Shown here piece after piece: positions 57,697 to 64,000 of a stretch of DNA of 64,000 nucleotides; positions within the stretch are counted from its first letter, which is position 1, and every line of letters starts with the position of its first letter. The translations under genes were made by a program, and so were the position numbers. Source of the stretch: Sorex araneus. Taxonomy: Eukaryota; Chordata; Mammalia; Eulipotyphla; Soricidae. Location: contig NC_073302.1 in assembly GCF_027595985.1 (NCBI RefSeq), positions 282,236,668 through 282,300,667 on the forward strand. The letters run 5' to 3'. The notes beneath the pieces were generated by a model. That model did not search any database. It was not told the DNA's origin and saw only the letters and a list, made by a program, of their open reading frames with translations.

Positions 57697-57873
57697 GGGC
57701 TGGAGCGATAGCACAGCGGGTAGGGCGTTTGCCTTGCACACGGCCGACCTGGGTTCGATCACCAGCATCCCATATGGTCTCCTGAGCACCGACAGGGGTA
57801 ATTCCTGAGTGCAGAATTAGGAATAACCCCTGTGCATTGCCCGGTGTGACCCAAAAAGCAAAATACACAAACA
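57697..57873 (+). mobile_element. SINE A, near consensus
   Basis: 'gggctggagcgatagcacag', 'cgggtagggcgtttgccttg', 'cacacggccgacctgggttc', 'gacccaaaaagc'. Flanks AAAATAATTTTCTTCA (57681-57696) and AAAAAATGATTTTCTTCA (about 57873-57890) form a target duplication with one change. Confidence 0.96.
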
Positions 57874-57944
57874 AAAAATGATTTTCTTCACTTCTTTGAA
57901 AACACTATTTAATTTGGACATTTTTATATTTCTAAATTTTTATT

Positions 57945-58112
57945 TATTTATTTATTTATTTATTTATTATTTAATTTTTGCTTGTTGGGTCACACTTGGC
58001 GATCTACAGGGTTACTCCCAGAGGTGCTTGCTGGGATGGGATGCTGGGACTTGAACATGGGTTGTCCAGGTGCAAGGCAAATGTCCTACCCACTGTGCTA
58101 TCGTCCCAGCCC
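57945..58112 (-). mobile_element. SINE A with (TTTA)n tail
   Basis: Tail expanded to about eight TTTA units (57941-57972), then 'gttgggtcacacttggcg', 'gatgctgggacttgaacatg', 'tgtgctatcgtcccagccc'. Perfect 13-bp duplication CTAAATTTTTATT (57932-57944, 58113-58125). The repeat units start at the duplication, so the microsatellite grew from the poly(A) tail. Confidence 0.95.
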
Positions 58113-58289
58113 CTAAATTTTTATTAAACAATCGTCATTATTTACAAAAGTCACTTCTAGTTGTGTTTTATTCCCATACATTCAACGCTGAGATTTCTTT
58201 TTAGCGAGTGCTCTATTAATAATTTTCTTTCTCTATACAAGGGAAAGTTTCTTTGTATTTCAATTTTATTTCAACAGAGATAAATAGTT

Positions 58290-58806
58290 CACAACTGGCC
58301 AGATAAGATCTGGACCTGCCTCGAGTAAAACGGAGCCTCTGCTCTTAAAGACTATGATCAGAGAGGTCTTCTAACCAATTTTGGTACCCAGAGCGGCTTC
58401 TTACAGAAATGCATCTAGACTGCGAACTGAGCTAAAATATCAGAAACCCAAAACCGCACGGCCACTGTTATGGCTGCATGAGATCATAGAGTCTTTATTC
58501 TCAGCAATGAAAGGAAACTATGAAATGATGCCTTTTCAGCAGGCCTGATTGTAGGAGGAAAATTCCAAACAATAATAGTGAGTTCTCTATTGAAATATTG
58601 AATGTGTTCAAAGTATAGAGAGAATAAAGTGAAGATCATTAGCTACTTAGGTGGGAGGGATAGGATGGGGGTATATTGGGGTTCTTGGTGGTGGAACATG
58701 TGCACTGGTGAAGGGATGGGGGTTTAATCATTATATGACTGAGACTTAAACCTGAAAGCTTTGTATTTTCTCACGGTGATTCAATAAATTAAAAACTTAA
58801 AAAAAA
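58290..58806 (+). mobile_element. type II composite retroposon, short form
   Basis: Opens with one copy of the module ('gcctctgctcttaaagacta', 'acccagagcggcttcttac', 'gactgcgaactgagctaaa'), then 'ccaaaaccgcacggccac', 'gaggaaaattccaaac', and the L1-like end 'ggtggtggaacatgtgcac' to 'ggtgattcaataaatt'. It has a single module where the 2.8-kb element has two, so copies differ by module number. Confidence 0.8.
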
Positions 58807-60091
58807 ACAAACTTTTGTGTTTCATGTTAAAAAAAAAAAACTGGATAACTAAATATAACAAGTCCAGAAATGTGTCTTCATAAAATTAAGATTTACTTAA
58901 TTTTTACTCTCATTGGTGCTTCTTAGAAATTTTCTTGGACTGAATATCTACATTGAACAATGTTTTGCATTGTATAAAGGTATTGACTATTGCTGTTACA
59001 ACAGGAATCAGTATAAGGCTGGTTGATATTTTTTTCAAAGTTTTGAAATGGTATGTCTTGTACCCTTTGGAGTTCAGTATTATGTGTCCTTTGGGGACAT
59101 TTTTCCAATGATCTGACATCTGAAATCTCTTCCTAGTCTTTCACTTCTTGTGTACACAGAGCCACAAATACTCTAAATGGTTACACATAGATTATTAAGG
59201 TCATGCTTTGAGTATGTGTATACAGTCTTACACAGATGCATAGCCTCTTAGTTGCATAGGATATGTGAGAACATAACAAAACTGCTAGTCTTATGATATG
59301 TCAGATTTTCCCTTTACATTTGTGAATAACTTTTTATTTGTTCTAACTGCAATACCACCATCAACTGTGACGTTTAACAATAACCACTGATTTGTTTGAC
59401 AAGCAACGGGGATGCAGTGTTGTTCTCCGCGCTCAAGCTGTTTCAGGTCAAATGAAAGCAAGGCCTGTGAAAGAGACATTTGCAGAGAGCAGTCATATAG
59501 ATCACATATTGACTTTACTCTGGTTATGTGCCTTTTTAAAGATGTTCAGTTCCGCCCTGCACAACACTCCCCAGAGGGAATTCTAAGCTGCTGGTTTTTA
59601 GACATATGATTATTATTTTTTTGTTGTTACGGTACAACTGAGCTATAAAAATAAAGCTGGAAATAAGCATCAAAAAAACAACAAAGCTCACTCTTTGTCA
59701 TAAAAAGCATTCTTTTTATTCTAGAGTAATACTTGAATTGTTCCATCCTTTTCGTTAATTTTAAGAAATTTAGATCATTTGCTTGTGTTATCCTTGCTTA
59801 TCTAGAAGGATTTAGTAGGTTCTTAATGATTTTATTACTTTCCCTCCATTTTATTTCGGAATGGACATGTTTTAGCAAAGGGTCCTAAGCAAGTTCTAGG
59901 TATCTATCAAAATAGGTGTTTGAACAACAATGGCTTAAATCATGTTCTTAGGTGGATGTATTCTTTCAATGCTGTGACATGAGTAAAGTGGGAGTCTCAT
60001 TTAAACTAATTGCAATCAGAAAATTACCCTGGTTCATTTACTTACAGAATTTATTTCCACATTGTTCAGATAAAATAACTATAGTAAATAA
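58807..60091. other. AT-rich unique sequence
   Basis: No gene or young repeat recognised. The short frames at 59390-59610 on both strands are unrecognised. Confidence 0.5.
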
Positions 60092-60265
60092 CAGGGTCCT
60101 GGAGGACAGAGAGACAGTATAGTAGGTAAGATGTTTTCCTTGAAGAAGGCTGCCCTGGTTTTGATCTGCAGAATCCCATATCCCCTGAGTCCAGCAAAGA
60201 GAGATCCCTGAGTGCAAAACCAGGAGTTAGCCCTGAGTACTGCTGGGTGTGACTCCAATACAATA
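60092..60265 (+). mobile_element. old SINE A-like element
   Basis: 'ggtcctggaggacagagaga', 'cagtatagtaggtaagatg', 'ttccttgaagaaggctgccc', 'ccctgagtactgctgggtg'. Complete but diverged. Confidence 0.8.
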
Positions 60266-61561
60266 AAGGGGTCCCTTTTGCTTTATTGTCTGTGTTAATA
60301 AATATATATTAGATTCAAGTTTTTCTTTTTGAGAGTCTTATATATAAAGTCTACTTTGTGCTTTTGCTATGAAAAACATGATGTGGGTTCAAGAAGCTTA
60401 TATATGTCTTATATACACATATATTTTGTAATTAATTTCTGAAATAAATGCAATTTTTAACCTGAAATATTGGAAAAATGATGTCTTACTAAAGTTTGTC
60501 TATTTTATAAATTGTTTTGTAATATTCAAACAACATATCTTAAATACACATAAGATATATATTTATCTATAATAACATATAATAATTTAAAAAATAATTA
60601 CCCTTTTTTGTAAATTTTAAAATTTTTATTTTTTTTATTAACCTCTACTATTTTTATTTCAAATTTCATTTGCTTCCCCTAAAGATATTATTCTAGAGAA
60701 ATTTATATGTCACTTGCCTTTTTCCTTTTGAGTGAAAACTTCTTTTGTAATTTAAGGTATTTTAATTCTCTGGAACTTTAAGCAAACAAACACAAAAATG
60801 TAGCTATTGTTAACAACTGCTGTCTCAAAAATATAAACTTATTATGTAGTCTATTATGGAAAAAGCTTATTTATTCATCATTTGAGTTTAACTGATGTCT
60901 TCGATATTTATAGAGTATATTTTACTGCACTGTTTAGTTTGTGAATTGTTTCCCTCAAGCTATTTTACTGAAATCACAGAATTAATTATATATGTATCAG
61001 CAGATGCCAACACAATGCAAGTGAAGAATCTCATAATAAATCTAAAGCTGTCTACAATATAGAGTAGTGCTGGATATTACCTCTTAGTAACACTTCTTAA
61101 AGTAGATATAGGCATAATTACAGTGTTCATTTGTGAATTTATTTTCCATATGAAGCTTTTAATCTCTTTGTTAATTTATTTCAATATTAGCATCAATATG
61201 TATCTTGATTATTATACAATGTATATTGGTCAAGCTATCAGGAAAGCTCCTAAATTAAAAACTGAATCACTGTAAATTTTTACACTTCAAGTACACATAT
61301 GCAGGCCTACAAATACAATTTCAGAATATACAAATGCACACAATTTCAAAAATGCATGGCGATATCTATAATTGGATGTGACAAATTGACAAGATTTACT
61401 GCTTGGAATTCATTTACTAAGAAAAAATTGAAAGTAAATTTTCACTAAAAAGTTTATTTTAAAATTTAGTACCAAATATTTGGTTAATTTTATAGGCTTA
61501 TATGCTAAATTAAAAATTTTTCTGCAGAAAAATAGTAGTACATTACTTGTCACATTATCAC
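60266..61561. other. AT-rich unique sequence
   Basis: No gene or repeat recognised; AT-rich throughout. Confidence 0.55.
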
Positions 61562-61574
61562 TCTTTTAACTTTT

Positions 61575-61746
61575 TTTTTCCTTTTTGAGTCATACCCAGT
61601 ATATGCACAGGGGTTACTCATGGCTCTGCACTCAGGAATTACGGCTGGTGGTGCTCAGTGTACCATAGGAGATGCTGGGAATTGAACCCGGGTCGACCAC
61701 GTGCATGGCAAATGCCCTACCCACTGTGCTATCACTCCAGCCCCAG
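61575..61746 (-). mobile_element. SINE A
   Basis: 'tttttgagtcatacccag', 'aggagatgctgggaattg', 'aacccgggtcgaccacgtgc', 'gctatcactccagcccc'. Perfect 13-bp duplication TCTTTTAACTTTT at 61562-61574 and 61747-61759. Confidence 0.96.
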
Positions 61747-62029
61747 TCTTTTAACTTTTATGGTATTCAGTGATGAATTTTTTCTCTTTGCTTACTATAT
61801 CACACACATACAAAAATCAATGCAGGCTATTGTAGATCTTTATACCTCTAAATTTGAAAAACCATTTTGAGTATTAGGAGCATTTTGATTCCACTTGTAA
61901 CTTTACATAGTCATTTACTTAATCTTCAGACCTTTATACATTTTAAAAAGAAAATATGAAAGACTAAATAAATCACATCAAAATATTATAAAATTTTAAT
62001 ATATTAGTCATTCTTTTTTTGTTTATTTT

Positions 62030-62195
62030 GTTTGGGGGACACATTTAGCAATTCTCAGAATTTATTCCTGGCTTTGAATTCAGTAATTACTCCTGGTGAT
62101 TCTCAGGGGACCATATGAGATGCCAAGAAGGGACCTCTAACTTGTCACTTGCAAGGTAAACAGGTAGTTCCTATACAATTTATCTGATCCCAGTT
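62030..62195 (-). mobile_element. old SINE A-like element
   Basis: 'gggggacacatttagcaatt', 'gtaattactcctggtgattc', 'ggggaccatatgagatgcc'. The head side is decayed. Confidence 0.75.
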
Positions 62196-62262
62196 ATACA
62201 TTTTTTTAAATACTTTTATGTATTTGGATATACCAACTGGTTTATCAGTGCTACCACTATTT

Positions 62263-62442
62263 GTTTTTTTCTTTTTGGCTCATATCCAGTGATGCACAGG
62301 GCTTAATCCTGCTCTGCATTCAGGAATTACTCCTGGTGGTACTTGGGGGACCATAGGGAATGCTGGAAATCAAACCTGTGCAAATCAAAATCAAACGTGT
62401 GCAAAGCAAACATCCTACCTGCTTTGCTATTGGTCCAATCAT
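62263..62442 (-). mobile_element. SINE A with small internal duplication
   Basis: 'ttggctcatatccagtgatg', 'aggaattactcctggtggta', 'ggaccatagggaatgctgg'. The segment 'aatcaaacctgtgcaa' is repeated as 'aatcaaacgtgtgcaa' at about 62370-62405, an in-element tandem duplication near the B box. Confidence 0.92.
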
Positions 62443-62562
62443 AGCCCTAGTAATCCTTTAAACTTTACAAATTCATACACACTAACATCATGTACTTTCA
62501 TGGATGACTTGAATCGGTGTCACTACTCTTTTCAAACACAAATTAATCTACATTTACATGTC

Positions 62563-62808
62563 ACTGTCACTGTCTCTGTCATCCCATTGCTCATCAATTT
62601 GTTTGAGTGGGCACCAGTAACATCTCTCATTGAGAGACTTATTGTTACTGTTTTTGGCATATCCAGTATGCACGGGTAGCTTGCCATGCTCTGCCTCGCG
62701 GGCTCGATACTCTCAGTAGCTTGCCGGGCTCTCTGAGAGGGGCAGAGGAATCAAACTCGGGTCAGCCGGGTGAAAGGCGAATGCCCAACCCCTATGCTGT
62801 CGCTCCAT
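62563..62808 (-). mobile_element. SINE B, (CACTGT)n-tail subtype
   Basis: 'gtcactgtcactgtctctg', 'catctctcattgagagactt', 'cgcgggctcgatactctcag', 'ctatgctgtcgctcc'. It shares the tail and the self-complementary 'tctctcattgagaga' block with the copies at 29.1, 29.7 and 52.0 kb, defining a subfamily. Confidence 0.94.
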
Positions 62809-64000
62809 AATTATGAACTTTCAGTTACAGTTTTATTCTATAATTAATAAACCGTTTTAGATTCTATAATCATTCATCTGACTGATTTTCCCTTCTTAAC
62901 AAATAATTTTATGCACGGGCCTCTTCTCTAGTAAATAAGACTGAAGTTTATACCCTATGTTCTTTTCAACTTAATCTCTCTCTAAAAAGTATCTATGTTC
63001 TTCTATTTTATCTTAAAAATGTTTTGGGGACACAAGGAGATAGCTTAAGGAATGAGTGGTTACACTTTATTATACCCTTTGCCCAACTGTCTGCTTCAAA
63101 TATTGATACGTATACTTTTTATACAAATAGAAGTTATTAAATATCCATGATGTTTTGGTCTTCCAAATTATGCCTTGTTCTTCTTCTTGTTGTTGTTGCT
63201 GTTTTAAACAGTAATGGCTTTAGTTTGGTTGCTAAAATGTCTCATTTTTCTTCTATCAGTATATCTGCAATAATAAGTAAATCAGTATTTCTCTAAATTT
63301 ACCTCAGTGCTTCTGCTTTTCAAATGAGATTATTGAATTCGTCGATGTGTTGACATTTAAGTTTAATTTCAAATAATACTCCATTAACAGAGTTCTCCAA
63401 TGACAATAATCTTAAAAATTCCTTCTTTCATAAGTTTTCATTGCATTGCTACATTTCCTCTTTTGGAGTTTTCTAATATCTACTTACTTACCATTCAATT
63501 ATTTATTTAATCTACCATTTTATCACTAAATTGTTTCATGAAAAAGAGAAGATGATCCACATTTCTCTTTCTCATTAGCAGTGGGAAACTTTCATATAAA
63601 GAGTTGTTGAATATATGATGAAATCTTCAAAAGAGGACAATTTACATTGTTACAAACTATATTACAATTTAGGTACATAGTTTTCCTGATAACCAGAAAA
63701 CAAACTAAGGAGTTGATATTCTAGTCACACATTTATGGCATGTTTAATGAAAATAAACTTTATGCAATTAGTAACTGATGTCTGAAATTGTGCATGTAGC
63801 TTTTCTATGTGACTTTGTTCAAGCTATTATTTAGACTTTCACTTATGTTTCAAAAATTGTCATTGGCTGTCTAAATAATTCTAATGAATTTAAATTAAAA
63901 CAATACATAAATTATTTGTTTTCACATAAAGAAGGCAAATTTGCTACTTTTACTTTAAGAAAAGACAGCTCCACGAAGAGTGTAAAGATTAAAAAATTGC
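62809..64000. other. AT-rich unique sequence
   Basis: No gene or repeat recognised up to the window edge; a short (TTG)n run at about 63186-63200. Confidence 0.5.

Overview
The window is mammalian nuclear DNA with no intact or convincing host protein-coding gene. It is AT-rich, has long stretches of unique sequence, and is dense in retroposons. The commonest repeat is a tRNA-headed SINE with a conserved RNA polymerase III A box and B box, a body rich in 'gagcactgccaggagtaa', and a tail of the form acccaaaaagc plus poly(A). I recognise it as the SOR-type SINE of shrews, so the source is most likely Sorex or a close soricid. This is recalled family knowledge, not a database search. The window may be intergenic or lie inside a long intron; the sequence alone cannot say which.

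Layout. From 1 to 16 kb there is an L1 3' end, young SINEs, a 1.2-kb composite retroposon (2834-4045), a candidate class I LTR (about 9.8-10.4 kb) and an ancient mammalian L1 tail (13.2-13.8 kb). From 16 to 25 kb there is a twin-primed L1, two long GC-richer retroposons, a candidate LTR containing a 24-bp tandem repeat, and two large pyrimidine microsatellites, one of them a 320-bp mirror-symmetric array. From 27.8 to 29 kb there is an LTR on the minus strand whose relative lies on the plus strand at 52.7-55.3 kb. From 29 to 39 kb there are SINE B copies, a composite retroposon and a large hairpin. From 39.6 to 41.4 kb there is an L1 with a 5' inversion. A complete composite retroposon with 13-bp target duplications lies at 47.2-48.2 kb. 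From 52.7 to 56 kb there is a nest: an L1 inside an LTR, then a SINE beside an L1 ORF1 fragment. From 57 to 64 kb there are more SINEs separated by AT-rich DNA.

How the parts relate. Broken L1 ORF2 and ORF1 remnants show the autonomous machinery. SINE A and the composite 'type II' elements end in A-rich tails and are flanked by 9-17 bp direct repeats, as expected for L1-mediated insertion. SINE B shares the tRNA-like head of SINE A but has a different body and ends in short tandem units such as (ACAGTGCT)n instead of poly(A), although it too has target duplications. Its body is also found in longer elements without the tRNA head (about 21.9 and 34.1 kb). The most interesting material is this group of related composite retroposons and the nested or inverted insertions, whose order can be read directly from the sequence.
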